64,000 nt of DNA from an uncultured beta proteobacterium. GTDB lineage: Bacteria > Pseudomonadota > Gammaproteobacteria > Burkholderiales > Burkholderiaceae_C. The notes beneath the pieces were generated by a model. It searched no databases. It was not told the origin of the DNA and worked only from the letters and a program-made list of their open reading frames with translations. Shown piece by piece: positions 8,577-16,222 of this stretch (positions are counted from its first letter, which is position 1; every line of letters begins with the position of its first letter). Location of the stretch: the NCBI GenBank assembly GCA_903897925.1, contig CAIUDG010000024.1:1-64000 (forward strand). The letters run 5' to 3'. The position numbers and the translations under genes were made by a program.

Positions 8577-10982
8577 TCAGTGCGGACTGCGCCAGCGCCG
8601 CAACAGCAAGGCATTGCTGACCACGCTGACACTGCTCAGCGCCATCGCCGCCCCCGCAATCACCGGACTGAGCAGGCCCAGCGCCGCCAGCGGAATGCCC
8701 AGCACGTTGTAGGCAAAGGCCCAGAACAGGCCCTGGCGGATTTTGTTGTAAGTGCGGCGCGACAGATCGAGCGCATCGGCGACCAGGCGCGGGTCGCCGC
8801 GCATCAGCGTGATGCCGGCGGTCTCCATGGCCACGTCGGTGCCGGTGGACATGGCCATGCCGACCTGTGCGGCCGCCAATGCCGGCGCGTCATTGATGCC
8901 GTCGCCGACCATTGCCACCACCGCGCCGTCCTGGCGCAGGCGCTGGATCACCGCCGCCTTGTCGCCGGGCAACACTTCAGCAACTACCTGGTCGATGCCG
9001 AGTGCTGCCGCCACGGCCTTGGCACTGCCGTGGTTGTCACCGGTCAGCATGACGGTGTGTATGCCCTGTGCCTGCAGCGTGCGCACCGCCTGTGCCGCTG
9101 TCGCCTTGATGGTGTCGCCAAAAGCCAGTACGCCGAGCACTTCAATGCCCTGGTCCGACTGGCGCCGCAGCAGCCAGGACACGCTGTGCCCTTGCGCCGC
9201 GTGCTGGGCTGCGCTGGCCGCCAGCAGCGCGTCACTGGCGCCGAGCTCCTGCACGTAGCGGCTGCTGCACAGCAGCAGCGATTGGCCGTCGACGCTGGCT
9301 TCGACGCCGCGTCCCGGTAGTGCCCGCGCGGCACTGGCAGCGGCCAGTACCAGGTGTTCTTGTTGCGCCTGCGCCAGTACGGCGCGCGCCAGCGGATGGT
9401 CGCTTGATTGTTGCAGGGCGGCCGCCAGGCCCAGCACCTCAGCAGCTTGCCGTCCTTGCGCCGGACAGACCGCCAGCAGCGCTGGCCGGCCTTCGGTCAG
9501 CGTGCCGGTTTTGTCGAACACCACGGTGCGCACCGCGTGCGCCAGTTCCAGTGCCACGGCATCCCTGATCAGAATGCCGTGGCGCGCCGCCACGCCGGTG
9601 CCCACCATGATCGCCGTGGGCGTTGCCAGTCCCAGCGCGCAGGGACAGGCGATCACCAGCACCGCCACAGCGTTTACCAGGGCCTGCTCGAGGTTGCCGG
9701 TGTGCGCCAGCCAGCCCAGCAGGGTCAGCAGCGCCAGGCCCAGCACTACCGGCACAAAGACGGCACTGACGCGGTCGACGATGCGCTGGATTGGCGCTTT
9801 GCCGGCCTGTGCCGCCTCGACCATGCGGATGATGCGCGCCAGCGTGGTCTCGACCCCGACCGCCACGGTGCGCAGCGTCAGCGCACCTTCGGCATTGATG
9901 GCGCCGCCGGTGACGCTGTCGCCGACCTCCTTCAGCACCGGCAAACTCTCGCCGGTGATCAGCGATTCATCGACGTGGCTGCGGCCCTGCTCCACCACGC
10001 CGTCAACGGCAATGCGCTCACCCGGGCGCACCAGCACCAAGTCTCCGACGACGACGCGTTCGACCGGTAATTCGGTCGCCACGCCGCCACGCAGCACCCG
10101 CGCCTGCGCCGGCCGCAAGGCATTCAGGGCGCGGATGGCATCGGTGGTCTGGTGCTTGGCGCGTGACTCCAGCCACTTGCCCAGCAACACCAGGGTGATG
10201 ACGGCGGCCGAGGCTTCGAAATACAAATGCGCCATGGCCTGTCCGCCGTGCTGCCACAGCATGTACAGCGACAAGCCATAGGCCGCCGAGGTGCCCAGCG
10301 CCACCAGCAAGTCCATATTGCCGGTACCGGCGCGCAGCGCCAGCCAGCCGGCCCGGTAAAAACGCCAGCCGAGCCCGAACTGCACCGGCGTGGCCAGGGC
10401 CAGCTGCAGCCAGCCATTGGGCATCCAAGTCAGCCCGAGCCAGGACAGCAGCATCGGTAGCAGCAGCGGCAGCGTCAGGGCGGCACTGAGCAGCACGGCG
10501 CGGATTTCACGCGACGCCGGTGCGGTGCCGTGGGTCGGCGTAGCTGCGGGCGCCGTGGCGCTGTAGCCGGCTTGCTCCACCGCTATTTGCAGCATCGGCC
10601 AGCGCACGCTGGCAAAGGCCTGCACGCTGGCTTTTTCGGTTGCCAGATTGACGCTCGCGGTCAGCACGCCGGGCACCTTGCGCAAGGCCTTTTCCACCCG
10701 GCCGGAACAAGAGGCGCAGCTCATGCCGCCGATCTGCAGTACCAGCTCCTGGGTCGGTACGTCGTAGCCGGCCTGGCGCACGGCGCTGGCCAATGCGCCA
10801 ATGCCCACGCTGGCATCGGCCTGTACCGCAGCTTCTTCGGTGGCCAGGTTGACGCTGGCACTGCGCACGCCGGGCAGGGCTTGCAGGGCCTTTTCGACCC
10901 GGCGCACGCAGGAGGCGCAGGTCATGCCGGCGACCGGCAGGCGCAGCGCGCCGGCAGTGGGGTCGGAAAGTGGGGAGGGCAT
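8577..10982 (-). CDS. copA: Copper-exporting P1B-type ATPase
   Basis: An 801-residue heavy-metal P-type ATPase that pumps Cu(I) out of the cytoplasm across the inner membrane. Two N-terminal metal-binding domains carry GMTCASC (Cys22, Cys25) and GMSCASC (Cys89, Cys92). Eight membrane helices are expected, and the metal-site motif CPC (446-448) lies in the sixth. The actuator motif TGES (343-346), the phosphorylation site DKTGTLTEG (Asp490) and the hinge GDGINDAP near the C-terminus are all intact. CPC with two CxxC domains points to Cu(I) or Ag(I). It stands alone, without a chaperone or CueR gene nearby. A 12-base direct repeat upstream of the start may be regulatory. Confidence 0.96.
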   Translation of the reverse strand: MPSPLSDPTAGALRLPVAGMTCASCVRRVEKALQALPGVRSASVNLATEEAAVQADASVGIGALASAVRQAGYDVPTQELVLQIGGMSCASCSGRVEKALRKVPGVLTASVNLATEKASVQAFASVRWPMLQIAVEQAGYSATAPAATPTHGTAPASREIRAVLLSAALTLPLLLPMLLSWLGLTWMPNGWLQLALATPVQFGLGWRFYRAGWLALRAGTGNMDLLVALGTSAAYGLSLYMLWQHGGQAMAHLYFEASAAVITLVLLGKWLESRAKHQTTDAIRALNALRPAQARVLRGGVATELPVERVVVGDLVLVRPGERIAVDGVVEQGRSHVDESLITGESLPVLKEVGDSVTGGAINAEGALTLRTVAVGVETTLARIIRMVEAAQAGKAPIQRIVDRVSAVFVPVVLGLALLTLLGWLAHTGNLEQALVNAVAVLVIACPCALGLATPTAIMVGTGVAARHGILIRDAVALELAHAVRTVVFDKTGTLTEGRPALLAVCPAQGRQAAEVLGLAAALQQSSDHPLARAVLAQAQQEHLVLAAASAARALPGRGVEASVDGQSLLLCSSRYVQELGASDALLAASAAQHAAQGHSVSWLLRRQSDQGIEVLGVLAFGDTIKATAAQAVRTLQAQGIHTVMLTGDNHGSAKAVAAALGIDQVVAEVLPGDKAAVIQRLRQDGAVVAMVGDGINDAPALAAAQVGMAMSTGTDVAMETAGITLMRGDPRLVADALDLSRRTYNKIRQGLFWAFAYNVLGIPLAALGLLSPVIAGAAMALSSVSVVSNALLLRRWRSPH

Positions 10983-10996
10983 ATCGCTCGGAGGTC

Positions 10997-11031
10997 AGGC
11001 TTTGGGGATGTCCATGGTAAGGCTTTGGGGA
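10997..11031. repeat. 12-base direct repeat in the copA upstream region
   Basis: AGGCTTTGGGGA occurs at 10997-11008 and again at 11020-11031, 23 bases apart, about two helical turns, which is the spacing expected for a dimer binding one DNA face. The repeats begin 15 bases upstream of the copA start codon. I did not find the inverted-repeat CueR operator that many copA genes carry. A regulatory role is a guess. Confidence 0.4.
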
Positions 11032-11258
11032 GGATTGGGCGCACGGACCGAAGTGGAAGTTTTTTAGGGCTACTGAATCGGCCTGTCAGTGCCGATGGCG
11101 CCCACGACAGACAGCCAGGAAAGGCCGATGTCAAATTTCCATCAAGATTTTTGCCGGTCGGGCTGAGACGATCCAGCTCCGGATACGCAAGCGATCCGCG
11201 CAAGTCGCAACTACAAGAAATCACCCACCCCTTTATGCCATTCCATTGGAGAGAATTT

Positions 11259-11888
11259 GTGAACAAGTGGCTCGTTTCCATTTCCATTGCCGCAGCATTT
11301 GCGGCATCCCCGGTTTACGCCAGCGTGAAAAATTTTGAAGGTTTTTCTGCTGGTGTCACGATCAACCATGCGGGGTCCCTTTTTAAAGTGCAGCGCTCCT
11401 ATACGTCTGACTACGCATCCAGGACCGAACACAGCAGTTCGCAGGACTACGGTATGAGTCCAGGTCTGCAATTGCAATACCGCTTTCCTCTGGGGGAGAC
11501 GTTTGTGCTCGGTGTCGGGGGCAGCTTTGATTCGGAAAACAGCGTCGACCTCAAGGGTCTGTACGGGCAGTCGGTCAAGCTCAAAGACACATCGTCGCTG
11601 TTTCTGAGCCCCGGCTATGCAGTGGGTGAGCGCTGGCTGGTGTATGCCAAACTGGCAGGCGTCAATGCCAACCTGGCGAGTGGTGCGTCAACGTCTGAAA
11701 TGAAAGGAACCGGGTTTGGCGCAGGGTTTCAGTATGCACTGGCCGACAACTGGTATCTGCAGGCCGAATTCATGACCCACCACTACCGCGAAATGCAGCA
11801 CAGCGACAGCTCGGGGCGCCTTCAGAGGCTGAGCAAAGCCGGCTTTCAGTCAGACGTTTTGACGCTGGGCATTGGCTACCGCTTTTAG
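11259..11888 (+). CDS. Outer-membrane beta-barrel protein
   Basis: A 209-residue exported protein that looks like a small outer-membrane beta-barrel of the OmpA/OmpW-like porin_OmpL or OMP_b-brl type. The GTG at 11259 is preceded by GGAGA and starts a clean signal peptide (KWLVSISIAAAFAASPVYA, cut after YA). The in-frame ATG at 11235 would add eight residues and has no better site. Alternating hydrophobic strands run through the mature part, for example FEGFSAGVTINHAGSLFKV and LQLQYRFPLGETFVLGVGGS, and it ends in the aromatic GIGYRF, the classic C-terminal strand for BAM recognition. Ligand and function are unknown. A strong terminator follows. Confidence 0.82.
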   Translation: MNKWLVSISIAAAFAASPVYASVKNFEGFSAGVTINHAGSLFKVQRSYTSDYASRTEHSSSQDYGMSPGLQLQYRFPLGETFVLGVGGSFDSENSVDLKGLYGQSVKLKDTSSLFLSPGYAVGERWLVYAKLAGVNANLASGASTSEMKGTGFGAGFQYALADNWYLQAEFMTHHYREMQHSDSSGRLQRLSKAGFQSDVLTLGIGYRF

Positions 11889-11916
11889 GCGTCTGGGCTT
11901 GATTTTTTAAGCCCCT

Positions 11917-11949
11917 GCCGGTGCCCATGCGTGGGCACTGGCACTTTTT
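11917..11949 (+). terminator. Rho-independent terminator after the beta-barrel gene
   Basis: An 11-bp stem runs from 11917-11927 to 11932-11942 with one G-U pair and a TGCG loop, followed by ACTTTTTA. The T-run overlaps the stop codon of the convergent Crp/Fnr gene. A second, weaker stem (GGGCTT/AAGCCC, 11895-11914) with a T-rich loop lies just before it. Confidence 0.75.
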
Positions 11950-12640
11950 AGAGGGCTTTGCGGTAGCAACTGCATGCCTGCGCCATCAGTCCATCGGTAT
12001 CCAGAATTTCGATGTCGCCGCGGCTGTAGTCGATCAGGCCTTGCGCCTTGAGTTGGTGCGCTGCAGTGGTCACGCCGGCCCGCCGCACGCCCAGCATGTT
12101 GCCCAGAAACTCTTGTGTCAGGTGGAACTGGTCGGCGCCAACCCGGTCCTGTGCCATCAGCAACCAGCGCGCCAGGCGCTGCACAATGGTGTGAAAGTGG
12201 TTGCAGGCAGCGGTTTCGGCCATTTGCAGTGTCAGGCACTGCGCGCACTGCAGCACCTGCCGGTGCAGCGTCAGCGCTTCGTCAAAATAGGCGCGGAAGC
12301 AGTCGGCATCCATGCACAGACAACTGCCGCTGCACTGGACCACCGTGCGCACTGTCGATACCGACTCACCCAGGGCCACGGCACTGCCGACCATGCCTTC
12401 GCGTCCGACCATGGCAATTTCCAGGCCCGGATGGCCAGGCACCAGAGCCAGCAAGGAAACCAGGGCACTTTGCGGAAAATAGACCTGCCTGATTTCCTGC
12501 CCGGCATCGTATAGCAGGGTGCCAAATGCCAGTGACCGCGGCTCCAGTTGCGCACGCACACGTTGGTATTCAGCGGGTGGTAGCGCGGCCAGCAACCGGT
12601 TGTACGGATAGGCGTGAAGGGACGGCATGGCTGGCATCAT
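11948..12640 (-). CDS. Crp/Fnr-family transcriptional regulator
   Basis: A 230-residue regulator with an N-terminal cyclic-nucleotide-binding-like beta-roll (about 15-125, with GTLLYDAGQEIRQVYFPQSA and MVGREGMVGSAVALG), a dimerisation helix and a C-terminal winged helix-turn-helix (HLTQEFLGNMLGVRRAGVT, about 165-215). It lacks the N-terminal Cys cluster of oxygen-sensing FNR. The recognition helix (VRRAGVTTAAHQL) also differs from the E-xx-SR of FNR, so it should not bind a standard FNR box. This subtype, with MVGREGMVG and LGVRRAGVT, is common in proteobacteria and its ligand is mostly unknown. The start is uncertain: ATGs at 12640, 12637 and 12628 all lack a strong ribosome-binding site. 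Confidence 0.88.
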   Translation of the reverse strand: MMPAMPSLHAYPYNRLLAALPPAEYQRVRAQLEPRSLAFGTLLYDAGQEIRQVYFPQSALVSLLALVPGHPGLEIAMVGREGMVGSAVALGESVSTVRTVVQCSGSCLCMDADCFRAYFDEALTLHRQVLQCAQCLTLQMAETAACNHFHTIVQRLARWLLMAQDRVGADQFHLTQEFLGNMLGVRRAGVTTAAHQLKAQGLIDYSRGDIEILDTDGLMAQACSCYRKAL

Positions 12641-12774
12641 ATGTCGCCGCTGGCGCCAGCACAATGCCTGTGCAGGCCGCTGCAAAGGCTTCGATTGCGG
12701 CGCGTATTTTTGCTTCGGTTTGTCGTCAATCGGTCGATAAGGAAGGGGACACACGACTGAAAAGGATCCTCGCC

Positions 12775-13239
12775 ATGTCTACCTCCGATCTGGTCCGCGC
12801 ATTGCCCAAAGAACTGGAAGTATTGCTGTGGAGCCAGCAACTGCAGCGTGTCGAATTTGAAGAGTACGCCGCGCTGCGCCTGTTGTCCGATGCAGCCTGT
12901 TGCATGCAGCGCGCACGCAATGCCGAACAGAGTCTGGTGACGCGCTTTTTCATGGCCAATGAGGGCATACACGCACTCAGTCTGGGCGTGCTGTATTTGC
13001 ATGGCGTGCTGCCCACTGGCTGGATCGGGCACCGCGCCATGGCGATGCAACTGGCCTGCGAGCAACTGCAATTGCCGGCACGTCTGATGCATCAGATTTT
13101 GTATTCGAACACCCACCGCGAATTGATCGTTTACGGTTCCACCGAACCGGTTGCCGCCAGCGAGTTGGCTGAATTGATGGCCTTGGCTGAGGTCATGATG
13201 GAGCAAGTGCACTACGAATATCCGGAGTGGGCGTCCTGA
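12775..13239 (+). CDS. Hypothetical protein (154 aa)
   Basis: An unrecognised, almost entirely helical soluble protein. The ATG at 12775 is preceded by AAGGATC about 8 bases upstream; the open frame extends further upstream but overlaps the divergent Crp/Fnr gene. Visible features are a Cys pair in LLSDAACCMQRARNAEQSL and a His/Glu-rich C-terminus (MMEQVHYEYPEW). The all-alpha pattern could fit a small four-helix bundle. It is divergent from the Crp/Fnr gene across 134 bases and may be controlled by it. No function can be assigned. Confidence 0.65.
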   Translation: MSTSDLVRALPKELEVLLWSQQLQRVEFEEYAALRLLSDAACCMQRARNAEQSLVTRFFMANEGIHALSLGVLYLHGVLPTGWIGHRAMAMQLACEQLQLPARLMHQILYSNTHRELIVYGSTEPVAASELAELMALAEVMMEQVHYEYPEWAS

Positions 13240-13557
13240 GACGCAGCACCTGGGCCCCGGCACGCGCCAGTTGGCGTCGGCAGGCGCCCCGTGCCTTGCA
13301 AAGGGCGTTGCGCCCGCATTGCGGAATGGCCTGAAACGGGCCGGCCCGGTATCTATCGCGTGTCTGGCTATAACGCTGGCACGCGGGCTACGTGCTCCCC
13401 AACGTGCCCCCCAATGCGCTTCCCAATGCGCCCCAATTGTTTATTTCAAGCATTGCCTGCCCTTGGGCAAATGGGGCGGCGCTAGATTACGCCCTTTCGC
13501 TTGTATTCAGTTTGCAGTGCAAGCGGGGGCCAACTTTCATTTCGGGAGCAACACCGC
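13240..13557. other. 318-base intergenic region upstream of the three-paralogue operon
   Basis: No gene is seen. It contains a small hairpin (GGGCG-ttg-CGCCC, near 13303-13315) that may end the upstream transcript, a perfect 12-base palindrome (CGGGCCGGCCCG, 13337-13348), a tandem 12-base repeat (13391-13436) and, at the end, the ribosome-binding site GGGAG of the next gene. The stretch 13437-13500 is comparatively AT-rich (ATTGTTTATTTCAAG) and is the most likely promoter area of the operon. I cannot define -35 and -10 hexamers with confidence. Confidence 0.45.
13391..13436. repeat. Tandem 12-base repeat, G-run rich on the minus strand
   Basis: Four consecutive units are seen: CGTGCTCCCCAA, CGTGCCCCCCAA, TGCGCTTCCCAA and the shortened TGCGCCCCAA. 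Read on the minus strand this gives four runs of three to six G separated by six to nine bases, so a G-quadruplex is conceivable. It ends 121 bases before the first gene of the three-paralogue operon. Confidence 0.6.
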
Positions 13558-14988
13558 ATGAATGCCTTGATAGATCGTGTGCCAGGCCGGAGCAGCGGCC
13601 TGGGTCGGCCAGCCGACCCAGGCGAGGCCGCGCCTGTGATTGCCTATCGCAGCGCGACGCCGCAGCACGCTGCGGCGTCGCGTGCGGCCCTGCTGCGGGC
13701 GCGGCGCGGTGTGCCCTATCTGGGGGTTCAAAGGGATGTTCAGGAAGTACTGAAAGCCCATCTGGAGCGCGGTCGGGAGCTGGAGTCACTTTTGCAGGGC
13801 GTGGTGGGTGATGTGCAGGCCCTGGTGCCGGCGCTGGATTTTCTGTCCCACAGCGCAGATGTCCCAGCCGACGTGCGCATGCTGGCGACCGGCTATTCCA
13901 CCTTGGCGAATTCGCTGCTGCAGTACATGGGCGGTGTTCGCAATGGCCTTGATCGCTGGACCTTTGGCATGGAGTCGGCGTTGGATGCGGCGCAAACTGC
14001 CGATGACCATACTCCGATTGATCCGCGCCCCTGGGCCATTGGCCGCTTCGGTACCGATTTTCGTGTGCTCAACCGCTATGGTCGCAGCGCCTTGGCGGTG
14101 TACGCAGATATTGATGCATTCCTGAATGTGCATGCGCATCTGCTGGCGCCGCCACCCGCGTATGCCCACCGGGCGCAGACATGCGAGCTGGGCGCCGCGC
14201 CGGGGCCGTCGGGTGCTGGCAGCGGTGTGCAGGCCAGCACCGGCGGCGTGCCGCAGGCGATGCAGTCATACCGGAGTGCTTATGCCGCGGGTTGGGATAC
14301 GCAGGCGCGGTTTTTCCAGATGGGTCGGCCGATTGCACACAACAGCCAGCACCGGCGTTACCAGTTTCTGGATCGCAGCTATGTCGATACCCAGGCGCAC
14401 CAGCCGGCGCTGGTCACCAGTCTGGCCAGCGACCTGGCGCTGGCCGGTGCCACAGCCGCCGGTGCCACGCTGGGCGGGCTTGTGCGCGGACCGGTCGGCG
14501 CCTTGGTGGGCGGCGGCGGCACACTGGCGGTGGCGGCCGCGGCGCGCCCTTATGACGCCGCCTGGCAGGGCTACAGCGCGCGCTACTATGCGGCACCCGG
14601 GGCCCAGGATGTCTGGGGCCAGCGCTACTTTTATGGCTGGCGCCGCTCCGAGGGCGTGGCCACTGCCGTGCGCATCGACGGCGCGGAGCAACCGTCGGTA
14701 TGGGCCAATTTTGCCGATCGGCCGGAGGCCTTCTCCTGGTGGCGCTGGCGCCATGGCCATGCCGACCCGCGCGCAGCCGTGTTCGACGGCTGCGGTCAGG
14801 CACAGCGCCTGCAGGCGGCACGCGCGCATGCCGCCGGGCACGGCAGTACGGATCAGCTGGTGCAGGCGCTGGCCGGTTTTGCTCCGCACGCCAGTGCCTC
14901 AGTGGCGCCTGCACCGACGCCTGCACCGGCGCCGTTGCCGCTGGCGGCGCCATGCTGGCCCGGCCCGTGTGGGCCAGATCGCACTTAA
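13558..14988 (+). CDS. Paralogue A of an unrecognised three-gene family (476 aa)
   Basis: First of three tandem paralogues that I cannot assign to a known family. The ATG at 13558 has GGGAG about 10 bases upstream. The N-terminal half (about 50-200) is predicted helical and unlike that of its neighbours. The shared domain covers about 240-445 and contains in order W-x-T-x-A-x-x-F (246-253), HRRYQFLDRSYVDTQAHQP (265-283), a glycine-rich hydrophobic hairpin (about 293-329), RPYDAAWQGYSARYY (330-344), YFYGW (357-361), NFAD (384-387) and SWWRW (393-397), then LVQALAGFAP and a Pro/Ala-rich tail. There is no signal peptide. The hydrophobic hairpin suggests membrane insertion. The next gene starts 13 bases after the stop. 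Confidence 0.72.
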   Translation: MNALIDRVPGRSSGLGRPADPGEAAPVIAYRSATPQHAAASRAALLRARRGVPYLGVQRDVQEVLKAHLERGRELESLLQGVVGDVQALVPALDFLSHSADVPADVRMLATGYSTLANSLLQYMGGVRNGLDRWTFGMESALDAAQTADDHTPIDPRPWAIGRFGTDFRVLNRYGRSALAVYADIDAFLNVHAHLLAPPPAYAHRAQTCELGAAPGPSGAGSGVQASTGGVPQAMQSYRSAYAAGWDTQARFFQMGRPIAHNSQHRRYQFLDRSYVDTQAHQPALVTSLASDLALAGATAAGATLGGLVRGPVGALVGGGGTLAVAAAARPYDAAWQGYSARYYAAPGAQDVWGQRYFYGWRRSEGVATAVRIDGAEQPSVWANFADRPEAFSWWRWRHGHADPRAAVFDGCGQAQRLQAARAHAAGHGSTDQLVQALAGFAPHASASVAPAPTPAPAPLPLAAPCWPGPCGPDRT

Positions 14989-15001
14989 AGAAAGTTGCTC
15001 C

Positions 15002-16207
15002 ATGACTGATACCACTACCACGGCAAGTGCCACGACAAGCACTGTGACAAGCGCTACCACAGGGCTCCAGGCCGACCCGCCCGAAGGGCTGCAAAGCCTG
15101 CTCGACGAACTGCGGAACACGCGCGCGGAGGTGTATGCGCAGCTGCTGCCACAGCTGCAGTTTCTGGCCCGCAGCCTGCACGTACCTGCCGCAGTGCGGG
15201 ACCTCGCTGCAACGCAGCTGCAGCAGTTGCGCAGATTCATGGTGTATTGGCATACGGTGCAGGTGAAGCTGACCATCTGGCGCGCCGAACTGCTGGCAAC
15301 CTTGGACACCGGCCGGTACGGCGCTGGCCTGGTGCAGGAAGCCCTGGCCGGGCCGGCCGGGGTCGAGCTGGCCAGCGGCATTGACCGGTTCCTGACGCAA
15401 CAGCAGTATTACCTGCGCGCGCCCGCGCCGGCGCGCCCAGCGGTGCCCACGGCACTACGTGGGTTTGACTACCGCAGCCACTGGAACACCGGCTGGGAAA
15501 CCAAGGCGCGCCTGTTTCAGCACGGAACACCGCTTGAGCGCAACCTGAACCGGCGCCGCTTCACATTCGCCGACAACAGTTATGTCGACATCCAGGCGCA
15601 TGAGCCGGCTGTGGCCTATAGCACCGCCAGCGACGCGCTGGCGGTGGGCGTGTTTCTCGCCAGTGGCCTGGCGGTCTGCGTGGTTGTGTCCGGCATCATG
15701 TCGTATGCCCTGATGCCTGGCGTGGTCGTGGGCCTGGCGCTGGGTATCGCGGCGGGCGGCGGCGGGGCCTTGCTGACGTATCTGAAAACCCGCCCGCACG
15801 ATGCCGTCTGGCAGGGCTATACCGCACGCTATTACAGCAACGCCGAGGCGCGTGTCGCCAGCGGTACCGAATACTTTTACGGATGGAAACGCTCCGACGA
15901 CCGGGCCCAGCGTGTGGCGATCAACGGCAGCACCGACGTTGCCACGTTCCAGAACTTTGCCCATACGCCGCACGACTACAGCTGGTGGCGCTGGTACACC
16001 GGGCACGCTGCGCAGCGCGCGGCGGAACTGGAGCCCAACGCGCTGCCTGACCCCTGCGCTGCCACGGTATCGCTGGGTGGCAGCGCGGAACGCCTGGTGC
16101 AGGCCCTGGCGGCCTTTGCTCCGCCAAGCAGCGCTTCACTGGCGCCGCTGGCACCTGTGCCGGACACCGGGGGGGCGCAATTGCTCGGTGTGCCGCAGGC
16201 GGCTTGA
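15002..16207 (+). CDS. Paralogue B of an unrecognised three-gene family (401 aa)
   Basis: Second of three tandem paralogues of unknown family. It begins with a Thr/Ser/Ala-rich, probably disordered leader (2-20), then a short helical N-terminal region (about 25-140). The shared domain follows at about 155-375: W-x-T-x-A-x-x-F (165-172), RRRFTFADNSYVDIQAHEP (184-202), a longer hydrophobic stretch (about 211-258) with room for two membrane helices, RPHDAVWQGYTARYY (264-278), EYFYGW (290-295), NFAH (318-321) and SWWRW (327-331), then LVQALAAFAP and an Ala/Pro-rich tail. The ribosome-binding site is weak (AAGAAAG), and the gene lies 13 bases after paralogue A, so translation may be coupled. No enzymatic motif is recognised. 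Confidence 0.72.
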   Translation: MTDTTTTASATTSTVTSATTGLQADPPEGLQSLLDELRNTRAEVYAQLLPQLQFLARSLHVPAAVRDLAATQLQQLRRFMVYWHTVQVKLTIWRAELLATLDTGRYGAGLVQEALAGPAGVELASGIDRFLTQQQYYLRAPAPARPAVPTALRGFDYRSHWNTGWETKARLFQHGTPLERNLNRRRFTFADNSYVDIQAHEPAVAYSTASDALAVGVFLASGLAVCVVVSGIMSYALMPGVVVGLALGIAAGGGGALLTYLKTRPHDAVWQGYTARYYSNAEARVASGTEYFYGWKRSDDRAQRVAINGSTDVATFQNFAHTPHDYSWWRWYTGHAAQRAAELEPNALPDPCAATVSLGGSAERLVQALAAFAPPSSASLAPLAPVPDTGGAQLLGVPQAA

Positions 16208-16222
16208 GGCAGGAGTCGGCCT

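Noticed and set aside
11948-12640. Crp/Fnr protein as the oxygen-sensing FNR for the box at 7136
   Set aside because: It lacks the N-terminal Cys cluster and the E-xx-SR recognition residues of FNR.
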